Part shown: positions 7,350-14,411 of the stretch, in pieces
How positions within the stretch are numbered: position 1 is the stretch's first letter
How the letters are laid out: each line of letters starts with the position of its first letter
Source: GCA-2720975 sp964467985
GTDB lineage: Bacteria > Planctomycetota > UBA1135 > GCA-002686595
NCBI GenBank assembly: GCA_964467985.1
Contig: CAYXTP010000015.1
Location: 26,300 to 90,299 of the forward strand
Direction of reading: 5' to 3'
Length of the DNA stretch: 64,000 nucleotides
Notes under the pieces: generated by a model
The model's input: the letters and a program-made list of their open reading frames with translations, nothing else
Databases searched by the model: none
Told to the model about the DNA's origin: nothing
Position numbers and translations under genes: made by a program

Positions 7350-9587
7350 CTATTCACGAATCACAAACCACTTCATCCCTCCGGCTGGCACGTCAACCTT
7401 CAGGTCAATCGTGTAGTCGCGATCCAACTCCACGCGCCGCGTATCTCCTGCTGAGTCGTCGATGCGTGCGTGGTCCGTGAGCCCGGTGTAGTAGAGGTCG
7501 ATGCTCAACGTCCTGAGTACGTCGTGCTCAAGCGGATTGAAGACAACCAGCAATCCCTTTTCCTCGAGCCTGGGATTGACATGCATCATCCAGTCCAAGT
7601 CGCGGCCATCGGCGCGGCGCCCGTGCAGAATGTCAGATTCAAGGATGTCACGGTGCTCCTTGAACCAATCCACCCACCGGCGCACCAGACTCTCCGTGCG
7701 GTCGGTATCAAACAACCGAGGACCGCGGTAGCAAGCCTGCACACCGAGAGCGAGGTTGCTGGTCAGCATGCGCTCATAGTGCGCGCGGTGCTGGTCAAGC
7801 GGTTCAATGGTGGCTGCGACCCCGCCCCCGTGGTACTGCGTCAAGGGCACAAACATCCAACCCATGGACGGTGTCTTCTGCCAGGTACCGTCGTAGATGT
7901 TCTGGCGCGTGTGAATCACCTGCTGCGCGCGAGGCAGTGACCAATTCACTTCACGGTACCCCATGGCGCACTTGTTCGACCCCGAAAGGAAGTAGTAGTC
8001 CGGCACGTTGAGGTAGATGCCCTGGGCCCGACACCAACGGTAGAAGTCGGTGATGACGCGCCACTGCATCCAGCGCGAATCGGCCTCGCCCTTCTGATAG
8101 GGCGGTCGCGGTGTCACATCTACATCGCCGGGGTAGGACCCGTCGTGTTCCAACAGGCTGAAGCCGGTCTGGGCGAAGAAGCCGTAGAGCTTGCGAAAGT
8201 AGTCGCGGCCCCATTCGCTGGTGAGCGCCGGTGCATTACCGAAGGTCGGGCGGCCCCCGTCGGGACTCACCACATCATTGCCGCCACCCACGCTGCGCGA
8301 TGAAAGCAACGAGTAGCCACCGATCTCAATGCCCTGCGAGTGGGCGTACTCTGCCACGTCACGCCACAGGGCGATGTTCTCTTGGCTTTCGTCCTCGATG
8401 TTGAACCCGCTGCCGAACGAGAGGATGACCATCTCGAAACCCACTCGCACGCACTGATCGATGGCCCCGCGCACCGCTTCTGGATCCGCCACGCGCATAT
8501 GCATCATCAACGGGTTCTCCGTGACCCAAGGCGCGATCGTGCGGTACATGCGCCGCTGAGCCAGTCCACGTCGCTCGCGGTCCGTGCTGTCGTGAACGAG
8601 CTCGAAGGTCCGATGGCTCTCGAACAGGCCGCCAGGCGCAATGTCCTGGGCCGGTCCGTAGTCCGGTTCCACCTCGAGCAGGCAGGGGTTCTGGTACAGG
8701 TAGCTGACTTGGGAGGTGTATTGGGCGTCCGGCCGCCAGTGCACGACGTGGCGGCTGGTGTTCGTCGCGTTCATGCCGCTGAATGCGAAGTCCGTCTCCA
8801 CGTGCAACACGTCGGGCGCCGACTGCGGCGCACCCTCGCGGGTCTCGACCCAGCTCGAGCGCTCGACGACGGCCAAGATCTCACTGGCAAAGTGATCCAG
8901 GCTGATCTGCTCGTCGCTCCCGTTGTGCACCGTGATCCACTTGCTGAGAACCGGCACGCCGTCGTAGAGCTCGTAGTGCACCGCCACACGAACCCCGCGC
9001 AGCACCTGCGTTGCACTGGATTGCGACTCACCCGCTTCGAACTCCAACCGCAGATGCACCCCCGGTGGCGGCCAACTCACGTCCGGCGCCGCATGCCGCA
9101 CGCGCTTCCAGGGAAAGCGCTCAAGCGTCTCCCCCACCTCGACATCAACCAGGCGCATGGCACCGGGCGCTGCGTCCATCGAGTCCAACCACTCGGGCAA
9201 CAGAAAGGCGTGGTTCGGTTGACCCACCAGCCCACCCACTTCGAATGACACGCCATTGATCACCACCCGCGCTTCAGGCCGCACGGCGCGCAGGATCGAG
9301 CGATCGTTCACGAGTTCCTCGAACCCAACGCAAGCCCCGTTCGGCTCCACACGCCATGTGCGCCGAACGAGCCCGTTGTCGAGCACCAGTTCCTTGCCGT
9401 CCGCACTTCGGAAGGCCTCGGCTGTACGGCCGACCGGACTCACGAGATAGTCCGCGTCCACGGCCGGCGCAGTCTCAGCAGACACCACGGGCAACTGGGC
9501 GAGATCCACCTGGGTTGCGCGCAGCGGAGTTTGAAGGGGCGCGTAGAGGGCTAGGGTGATCGCGACGTACCGAGCGGTTTGGTTCAT
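7350..9587 (-). CDS. Secreted alpha-galactosidase-like glycoside hydrolase (GH36/clan D type)
   Basis: A 745-residue protein with a short signal peptide (MNQTARYVAITLALYAPL). The N-terminal 300 residues look like the beta-sandwich 'supersandwich' domain of GH36-type enzymes. The middle is a TIM-barrel-like region: MVILSFGSGFNIED, IEIGGYSLLSSRSVG, GFSLLEHDGSYPGD (candidate nucleophile Asp) and GIYLNVPDYYFLSGSNK. The C-terminus (LLVVFNPLEHDV onward) is a small beta domain. The start at 9587 is chosen for the signal peptide; an upstream start adds an unlikely leader. Substrate unknown; an alpha-galactoside or similar is the best guess. Confidence 0.65.
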   Translation of the reverse strand: MNQTARYVAITLALYAPLQTPLRATQVDLAQLPVVSAETAPAVDADYLVSPVGRTAEAFRSADGKELVLDNGLVRRTWRVEPNGACVGFEELVNDRSILRAVRPEARVVINGVSFEVGGLVGQPNHAFLLPEWLDSMDAAPGAMRLVDVEVGETLERFPWKRVRHAAPDVSWPPPGVHLRLEFEAGESQSSATQVLRGVRVAVHYELYDGVPVLSKWITVHNGSDEQISLDHFASEILAVVERSSWVETREGAPQSAPDVLHVETDFAFSGMNATNTSRHVVHWRPDAQYTSQVSYLYQNPCLLEVEPDYGPAQDIAPGGLFESHRTFELVHDSTDRERRGLAQRRMYRTIAPWVTENPLMMHMRVADPEAVRGAIDQCVRVGFEMVILSFGSGFNIEDESQENIALWRDVAEYAHSQGIEIGGYSLLSSRSVGGGNDVVSPDGGRPTFGNAPALTSEWGRDYFRKLYGFFAQTGFSLLEHDGSYPGDVDVTPRPPYQKGEADSRWMQWRVITDFYRWCRAQGIYLNVPDYYFLSGSNKCAMGYREVNWSLPRAQQVIHTRQNIYDGTWQKTPSMGWMFVPLTQYHGGGVAATIEPLDQHRAHYERMLTSNLALGVQACYRGPRLFDTDRTESLVRRWVDWFKEHRDILESDILHGRRADGRDLDWMMHVNPRLEEKGLLVVFNPLEHDVLRTLSIDLYYTGLTDHARIDDSAGDTRRVELDRDYTIDLKVDVPAGGMKWFVIRE

Positions 9588-9648
9588 CGTCAGAGGGTAC
9601 CCGGGAGACTCTGAGCCGTAGCGAAGTTCCGCCTCCCGCAAGCGGGTG

Positions 9649-10782
9649 TCAGCGGGCCCAGAACCAGAGGTGTCCGAGAGTCACGACCTCGCTCACTGCG
9701 TAGAGGGTGCTCACCGTTGAGAGAACGCTGCCCAAGGATGCAGCGTCATCTGGCCGAACCTCGAAGGTCACCTCGCCGCTTGTCCCGCCGGGCAGCCGCT
9801 CTAGCCGGTCCAGGAGCGCTTGCTGATCCTCACAACTCTCGTCGTCCAAGCTGAGTTCACCCGAGGGTCCAATGCGAATGAGGTGGTCGCCGACTCCCAT
9901 CGGCCTAGACCGGACAGGCAAGAAGCCGAAAACCCTCGTCTCGGTTGCCGGCTCGGCCCAGCGGGTGGCGATTTGGATCCTCCAGATGAGCACTTCGTGC
10001 AGCTCATCGATGACTGCCTGAACGTCGCCCCAGCGTGCTCGTCGGTCGGCGCGGATCAGAACTGGCTCGTCGGGGGCCGTGGCGCCGGCTTGGGCTTGGT
10101 GGTCGATGAAGTCCCGAGCCATGGCTTTGGCCAGGTCCGCCAACGGCTCGTGCTGAACAGTGCCGTCTGCCTGAATGAGAATTTCCGGTGGCGGCTCGAG
10201 GTCTGTTGGAATCCCCGAGTGGTACACGATCGGCAACTCGACCGCCCCCCCGAGCCCAAGCCCCCAGTAGGGGTCCGCCAAGAAAGTGTCGATCCACCAG
10301 GCCGAGCAAAGACTGCAGAACACTGCGCTGGTCGCGAACATCCGGCCGCGCACCGGTCGCTTGGAGATCAAGATCCGCACCCAAGCGACGACTCCAACGG
10401 CTGCCGCGCCAATCAGGAGGCCAACAGCAACACCCGTTAAGTTCAAGGGCCAGACCGGCTGCCAGCTTGAGCCGATAACAGAGGCTGCCCGAACTCCCTG
10501 CGCATGCCCAAGCACGGACAGGCACAGGGCGACGAGCGCAAGGGGCTCAACCCTGCTCCGACGGCCGCGGTCGAGCCTGATTGCGGCGGCCGTCACAGCG
10601 GCGCACAGAACCACAAAGGTCAAGGAGAATGGGCCCGGGATCCATGGCAGCACAAGAGCCTCTGGCGCGTGGAGCGGTCCACCGATCTCCCAGAGGGGCA
10701 ACGGGCGGTTCTCGACAACCCAAACCGACAAGCAAAGCACGCCGAGGCTGATCACAATACCGATCAGTCTCGGATTCTTCAT
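9649..10782 (-). CDS. Membrane protein with ExbD/TolR-like periplasmic domains
   Basis: A 377-residue protein with about four hydrophobic segments in the first 175 residues (for example IGIVISLGVLCLSVWVV, FSLTFVVLCAAVTAAAI, GVAVGLLIGAAAVGVVAWV), then soluble sequence. The stretch ILIQADGTVQHEPL followed by VLIRADRRARWGDVQAVIDEL is the pattern of ExbD/TolR periplasmic domains, and a second similar half (VTFEVRPDDAASLGSVLSTV) follows. ExbD/TolR proteins couple proton flow to envelope work with ExbB/TolQ, which are absent nearby. ATG at 10782 is chosen over TTG at 10788. It lies seven bases after the DUF1801 gene. Confidence 0.6.
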   Translation of the reverse strand: MKNPRLIGIVISLGVLCLSVWVVENRPLPLWEIGGPLHAPEALVLPWIPGPFSLTFVVLCAAVTAAAIRLDRGRRSRVEPLALVALCLSVLGHAQGVRAASVIGSSWQPVWPLNLTGVAVGLLIGAAAVGVVAWVRILISKRPVRGRMFATSAVFCSLCSAWWIDTFLADPYWGLGLGGAVELPIVYHSGIPTDLEPPPEILIQADGTVQHEPLADLAKAMARDFIDHQAQAGATAPDEPVLIRADRRARWGDVQAVIDELHEVLIWRIQIATRWAEPATETRVFGFLPVRSRPMGVGDHLIRIGPSGELSLDDESCEDQQALLDRLERLPGGTSGEVTFEVRPDDAASLGSVLSTVSTLYAVSEVVTLGHLWFWAR

Positions 10783-10788
10783 CGCCAA

Positions 10789-11280
10789 TCAGGCCTTGGA
10801 CTTGGCCGCGCGCTTCTTTTTGACGGCCGCCGGCAGGTTGGTTTCATAGGCCTTGACGAATTTCTTGGCTGTGGCGCGCTTGATGGCGCGGCCGAGTACA
10901 GCCAGAGGGACCTCGTCGAGACTCTTTACCCGGATACAGGACTTGCCCATGTCGAGGCGGCAGCCGGACTTCTTCCACTCCTCGACGAAGCGTTCCTGGT
11001 CCTTTTCGTCGCAGTAGATACAGAACAGGTAGATACCCACGTGGGATTTCTGTGAAGCCACCGAGGCGTAGGGCAGGGGCTGTTTCGGGTCACAGTGATA
11101 GCCGTGCTCGTATTCCGAGTGAGGCAGGTACCAAGCAGGCATCCCGTACTGCATGCCCTCTTCAAAGCGCGGGTCGATGTTCTTGGCGATGACAGCTCGA
11201 ATGGCCTCCACGATTTCGAGACGCTCGGGCGGGAGGGAGCCGAGGTAAGACTCGGTGGACGTGTGCTTCATGCCAGGCAT
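10789..11280 (-). CDS. DUF1801/YdhG-like small protein
   Basis: A 163-residue protein of the DUF1801 (YdhG/frataxin-like fold) family. YLGSLPPERLEIVEAIRAVI and FEEGMQYGMPAWYLP are the family signature, and the middle holds SHVGIYLFCIY. The C-terminus is Lys/Ala rich (KKKRAAKSKA), as in members that may bind nucleic acid or phosphate. Starts at 11280 (MPGMKHTS) and 11271 (MKHTS) are equally possible. The biochemical role of this family is not settled. It is first of a probable two-gene unit with the ExbD-like gene. Confidence 0.8.
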   Translation of the reverse strand: MPGMKHTSTESYLGSLPPERLEIVEAIRAVIAKNIDPRFEEGMQYGMPAWYLPHSEYEHGYHCDPKQPLPYASVASQKSHVGIYLFCIYCDEKDQERFVEEWKKSGCRLDMGKSCIRVKSLDEVPLAVLGRAIKRATAKKFVKAYETNLPAAVKKKRAAKSKA

Positions 11281-11483
11281 GATACGCAGATACAGAACGC
11301 GTGCAGTCTCTGGGGCAAATCCCGCGGGTGAGCGTACCCCTCGGGCCTGCCGCCCTGCGCCAGGCGTTGAACGGCTGCTTGGCTGCTCCTTGCCTGATCC
11401 GGGCAAAACAGTGGCACATTGCACGGGCGAGCGACCATACTGACAGGTATCCCGTGCCCGATTCCCTCAAGGATAGAACCGTC
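11281..11483. promoter_or_regulatory. Divergent intergenic region between DUF1801 and the two-TGA cytochrome
   Basis: About 200 bases separate divergent start codons, so promoters for both directions should lie here. I see no convincing -35/-10 pair. TTGCAC near 11419 with AT-containing hexamers further on has poor spacing. A GGATAG stretch about 12 bases before the ATG at 11484 could serve as a weak ribosome-binding site. Confidence 0.35.
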
Positions 11484-12365
11484 ATGCGAACACTCTCACT
11501 GCTCACCTCCTTGGCCCTCGTGTCCCTGACTGCGCAGGACTGTACGGCGCAGCACGACATTGACTGGGCCAAGCTCAAGCCCGCGGCAGCACGCGAGGCC
11601 GTCGCAAAGACCTTCGAGTCGCAGTGTGCCTCGTGCCACCTGCCACCTGACATGCGCTTCGCAACGGACAAGGCCTGGCTCTCTCAGATCATGGACACGG
11701 CGTGAAGCTCCACTCCCAAGGGAGCCCGTGTGGCTCTTAGTGAGTACTTGAAGTCCGAACCGCTCGACCTGCCGACGCTTGTCGACGCGACGCCCCGTAG
11801 AAAGAAGTCCGACGAGGGCTACGTGGTGCCGAGCTTCAAGCGGGGGGCAATCCTGGTGAAGAACGGCGCAGGCGACACCTGGCGCCTCTCGTGGGAAGAC
11901 GAGAAGGTCAAGGGCAAAGATGCGGACCGACGGCGCGCCTTGCCGGTGGGACATTACACGGTAGTTGGCTACCGCCTGCTGCGCGAATCGGACTCAGGCG
12001 AGCCGTGGCACCTCTCTGCAACCGGACACAAGATCGGCGGAGTCAAGGTCGCCGCGGGTGAGAGCGTTGAGTTCTCCATTCCCAAGACCATCACGATGGA
12101 GGGCAAGTTGCACGGCCAAAACGTGAACATGAGTATCACGGGGCTGAAGGGTGCCGGACTCAGCATCTACAAGGCGGGTCATCGCATCCCGATTGGCTAC
12201 CAACTGACCGGCGATGGAGACGAACCCCTCGCCAAGGGGTCGATGACCTATGGCTGAGGCGGTGGCGGATGGGCTTCGTTGAAGTCCAAGCACGGCGCAA
12301 CCGGCGTGAAACTCGTTTACGAGAAGCCCCCCTTCAAGGTGCACACAGGGCGAGCCAAGCACTAG
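11484..12365 (+). CDS. Small c-type cytochrome-domain protein with two in-frame TGA codons (candidate selenoprotein)
   Basis: One reading frame runs from ATG 11484 to TAG 12363-12365 (293 residues) but contains TGA at codons 74 (11703-11705) and 258 (12255-12257). Residues 1-18 form a signal peptide and CASCH (48-52) is a c-type haem site. TGA 74 falls inside the cytochrome fold, between AWLSQIMDTA and SSTPKGARVALSEYL, the latter resembling its usual last helix. A beta-rich domain follows (PVGHYTVVGYRLLRE, ITMEGKLHGQNVNMSI), and after TGA 258 the frame continues with coding-like sequence (WASLKSKHGATGVKLVYE) to TAG. Both TGAs are followed by hairpins with apical loops about 21 bases downstream. 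The sense reading is selenocysteine. Read as ordinary stops, this is a broken gene, or two ORFs (11484-11705 and GTG 11730-12257). Confidence 0.6.
11720..11738 (+). promoter_or_regulatory. SECIS-like hairpin after first in-frame TGA
   Basis: Stem GAGCC/GGCTC (11722-11726 with 11732-11736), extendable by two G-U pairs, closing the five-base loop CGTGT. The loop begins 22 bases after the TGA. Bacterial SECIS elements, as known, sit immediately after UGA with a short loop about 16-37 bases away and a G near the loop start; here G is the second loop base. A competing stem nearer the TGA (GCTCC with GGAGC) is also possible, so the fold is not certain. Confidence 0.45.
12270..12288 (+). promoter_or_regulatory. 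SECIS-like hairpin after second in-frame TGA
   Basis: An eight-pair stem (TGGGCTTC with GAAGTCCA, one G-U pair) closes a three-base loop GTT at 12278-12280. The loop starts 21 bases after the TGA at 12255-12257 and begins with G, which fits the bacterial SECIS description. It is also coding sequence for WASLKSK, so the fold is superposed on codons, as real bacterial SECIS elements are. Confidence 0.5.
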
Positions 12366-12382
12366 GTGCACATCAAGTGCAC
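12366..12382 (+). terminator. Hairpin immediately after TAG stop
   Basis: GTGCAC, loop ATCAA, GTGCAC forms a six-pair stem starting one base after the TAG at 12363-12365. No T-run follows. It may mark the mRNA 3' end but is not a classical terminator. Confidence 0.3.
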
Positions 12383-12405
12383 GTGGGGTCCCTGGTCCTA
12401 GGTGG

Positions 12406-13664
12406 GTGGTCAACGCACATCGGAGGCGCAAGCTACGCCCGAGTCCCCAATCGGGAAAAGGGCAGCTGTCAGACATTTGCGGGTGGCTGGACCAGGGCGC
12501 AGACCTGAATGGAGATTCCGATCTGTATGACAGGGTGCTCCACTTGGTCAATGCGGAGAATGGGCGTCAGACGAACACGGGACTCGACGTGTACGGCACG
12601 CTGGATGTGGCAGGCGGCCGAGTGGCTTGCGGTGTTGTTGAATCCGGCTTCGATCTCAACGGAGATGGGGACACAAACGATGTTGTCGCGCACGTGGTCG
12701 AATTCGGGGGGACAGTTCGCAACCTGGGCTGGGCCGCCTACCAGTGGGCCCTCGACGAGGAGTTCGTAGCGGTGCCGGTGGAGGAGATCTACCAGGGAGG
12801 CAGCGACCTCAATGGGGATGGAGACGCCTGGGATTCGGTGCTGTTCGTGTGCGAGTTCGCGACGGGCAAATCGGCTGGCACAGGGCTCTCCATCTTAGCT
12901 TCTCCAGGTTCGCTGCTGACCCAAGACGGTCGCGTGATCTTCCTGGCGGACGAGACGGCCAGCGGAGGACAGGACCTCAACCAGGATGGGGATGCACTCG
13001 ATCGCGTACTCCACGTACATCAGCAAGGAGCGACGGCGAACCTCGGCTTGGCTGCCGTCGCAGGCTTGCAGGTAGAGGGCAGTCGCGTCCTGCTCTCGGT
13101 GGCTGAAAGTGCACAAGGTGGCGTGGACCGCAATGGCGACGGGGATGTACTCGATTCTGTCTTGGCAGTCGCCGACCTGGGAGGGGGCCCCCCCGTCAAC
13201 TTGGGATTGGCGACTCCGACCTCTGGGCCCTACGTTCAGTTTGTTGGCGACTGGGTGGCCTGCGACGTGCTCGAGCAGGATCAGGGCTCGAAAGACCTCA
13301 ACGGGGACGGAGACGCGGGCGATCTCGTTGAGTTTCTCTACCTCAGTGGGACGGGCCAGTTGATCANNNNNNNNNNNNNNNNNNNNNNNNNNNNNNNNNN
13401 NNNNNNNNNNNNNNNNNNNNNNNNNNNNNNNNNNNNNNNNNNNNNNNNNNNNNNNNNNNNNNNNNNGACGCGGGCGATCTCGTTGAGTTTCTCTACCTCA
13501 GTGGGACGGGCCAGTTGATCAATTTGAATTTGGCCACATGGAGTCAACGCGCACTGGAAAGCGGGGGCCTGTTTGCATTCGGCGTGCGCGAGGACAGCCA
13601 GGGAGCGAGGGACTTGAACGGGGACGGAGACTCCCTGGATCAGGTGCTGCACATGGTTCGCTGA
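12406..13664 (+). CDS. Calcium-loop (DxNxDGD) repeat protein, 5' end missing and interrupted by an assembly gap
   Basis: Eight units of about 50-65 residues each carry an acidic loop such as DLNGDGDTND, DLNGDGDAWD, DRNGDGDVLD. The units have propeller-like flanks (VLHV...NLGLA...VACGVVE). The loops look like EF-hand/dockerin calcium sites, so this is probably an exported calcium-binding propeller. No signal peptide or proper start precedes the first unit: the GTG at 12406 leads into unlikely residues, so the N-terminus seems lost. The frame breaks at a 100-N gap flanked by identical 55-base copies. Deleting the Ns and one copy restores one frame ending at TGA 13662-13664 (last residues SLDQVLHMVR). 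Confidence 0.6.
13367..13466. other. 100-N gap flanked by identical 55-base ends
   Basis: Bases 13312-13366 and 13467-13521 are identical, which suggests two contigs overlap by 55 bases and the scaffolder placed Ns between them. Real missing sequence is probably zero. Merging removes 155 bases and repairs the reading frame of the surrounding gene. Confidence 0.9.
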
Positions 13665-13738
13665 AAGCAGCAAAGATTTCTTCGGCGGGATCCAGGGCGA
13701 GTCCTGCCCCTCGCCTCGCCATCCCCAGCTAGAGACGA

Positions 13739-13770
13739 GCGATGACGGGCGCCCCCGCGGGGCGCATCGC
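13739..13770 (+). terminator. Strong GC hairpin downstream of the calcium-repeat gene, no U-tract
   Basis: GCGCCCC at 13749-13755 pairs with GGGGCGC at 13759-13765 around the loop CGC. GCGAT (13739-13743) and ATCGC (13766-13770) extend it across a five-base bulge. No T-run follows. It lies about 75 bases after the TGA of the calcium-repeat gene. Confidence 0.4.
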
Positions 13771-13964
13771 CGATCAGGAGGAGCCCCTTCAATCGGGTCG
13801 AAGGACATCCCGAGCCCCGACTCTAGCTCCCGGGACCTTGGAACTGGTCGCGATTTTGGGCCGTGGCGTGTCCGGAGAACGAATTTTCGATCCACTCTAA
13901 ACCCTTTGCAGCAATGCACTTATGTTGGCAACGATGACTTTCCATGTTTTGAACGCAGCATTCA

Positions 13965-13996
13965 ACTACTTCGGTAGTATTACCACGGTCGTTGTA
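13965..13996 (+). promoter_or_regulatory. Candidate BlaI/MecI-type operator region
   Basis: Two palindromes sit side by side. The first is ACTAC TTCG GTAGT (13965-13978, perfect). The second runs 13981-13996 (TACCACGG TCGTTGTA), matching in six of eight pairs, with TAC/GTA outer bases. BlaI/MecI/CopY repressors bind dyads with TAC/GTA-type ends, and this block ends 22 bases before the BlaI-family start codon, so autoregulation is likely. The exact half-site is inferred by eye. Confidence 0.5.
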
Positions 13997-14018
13997 CCGC
14001 GGCCCCCCTACCGAACCC

Positions 14019-14411
14019 ATGAGCGAAACCCACCGTCTCGGAGCCTTGCAGCTGGCCATCATGCGCGTCCTTTGGGAGCAGAGGGAGGCCACGGTCGCCT
14101 CGGTCCACTCCGCCTTGCATGCTGAACGGGGCCTGGCCCTGACCACCATCGCCACCATGCTGCGCAAGATGGAGGCCAAGGGGGTTGTGGATCACCGAGC
14201 CGAGGGTCGTCAGTTCATCTACAGGCCCCTCGTGCCGGAGCACGAAATCCGCAGCAACATGCTCGGTGAACTCACCGAGCGCCTGTTCCTAGGGGACACC
14301 GCGGCCTTGGTGAGCCACCTGCTCGATGCAGAGGGCATCGAACCCGCGGAACTCGATCGACTCAAGGAGCTCATCGCGGCGAAGGAAGAGGAGCTGCGCG
14401 AGAATGATTGA
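14019..14411 (+). CDS. BlaI/MecI-family transcriptional repressor
   Basis: A 130-residue winged-helix repressor. LGALQLAIMRVLWEQREATVASVHSAL is the family N-terminal helix set, LALTTIATMLRKMEAKGVVDHR the recognition helix and wing, and GRQFIYRPLV the wing strand. The C-terminal helix dimerises and is the site cut or released when the partner M56 protein is triggered. The start MSETHRLG (14019) is preferred to an upstream in-frame start that adds unrelated residues. It overlaps the M56 gene by eight bases, the usual BlaI-BlaR coupling. Confidence 0.92.
   Translation: MSETHRLGALQLAIMRVLWEQREATVASVHSALHAERGLALTTIATMLRKMEAKGVVDHRAEGRQFIYRPLVPEHEIRSNMLGELTERLFLGDTAALVSHLLDAEGIEPAELDRLKELIAAKEEELREND

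Larger units (their letters stand above)
13665..14018. other. 354-base non-coding stretch with a strong hairpin and operator-like palindromes
   Basis: No credible gene lies here. It contains a strong hairpin at 13739-13770 (GCGCCCC loop CGC GGGGCGC, with outer GCGAT/ATCGC pairs across a bulge), which may close the preceding transcript. From about 13840 the base composition becomes less GC-rich and palindromes appear near 13965-13996, ahead of the BlaI gene, where its promoter should lie. Confidence 0.6.

Noticed and set aside
11411..11424. TGGCACATTGCAC before the cytochrome gene as a sigma-54 promoter
   Set aside because: The GG and GC elements are six bases apart instead of ten, so the spacing does not fit.
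12406..13518. The raw frame that ends shortly after the Ns as the true end of the calcium-repeat protein
   Set aside because: It reads out of frame after the gap; the correct frame is recovered by merging the identical 55-base ends.
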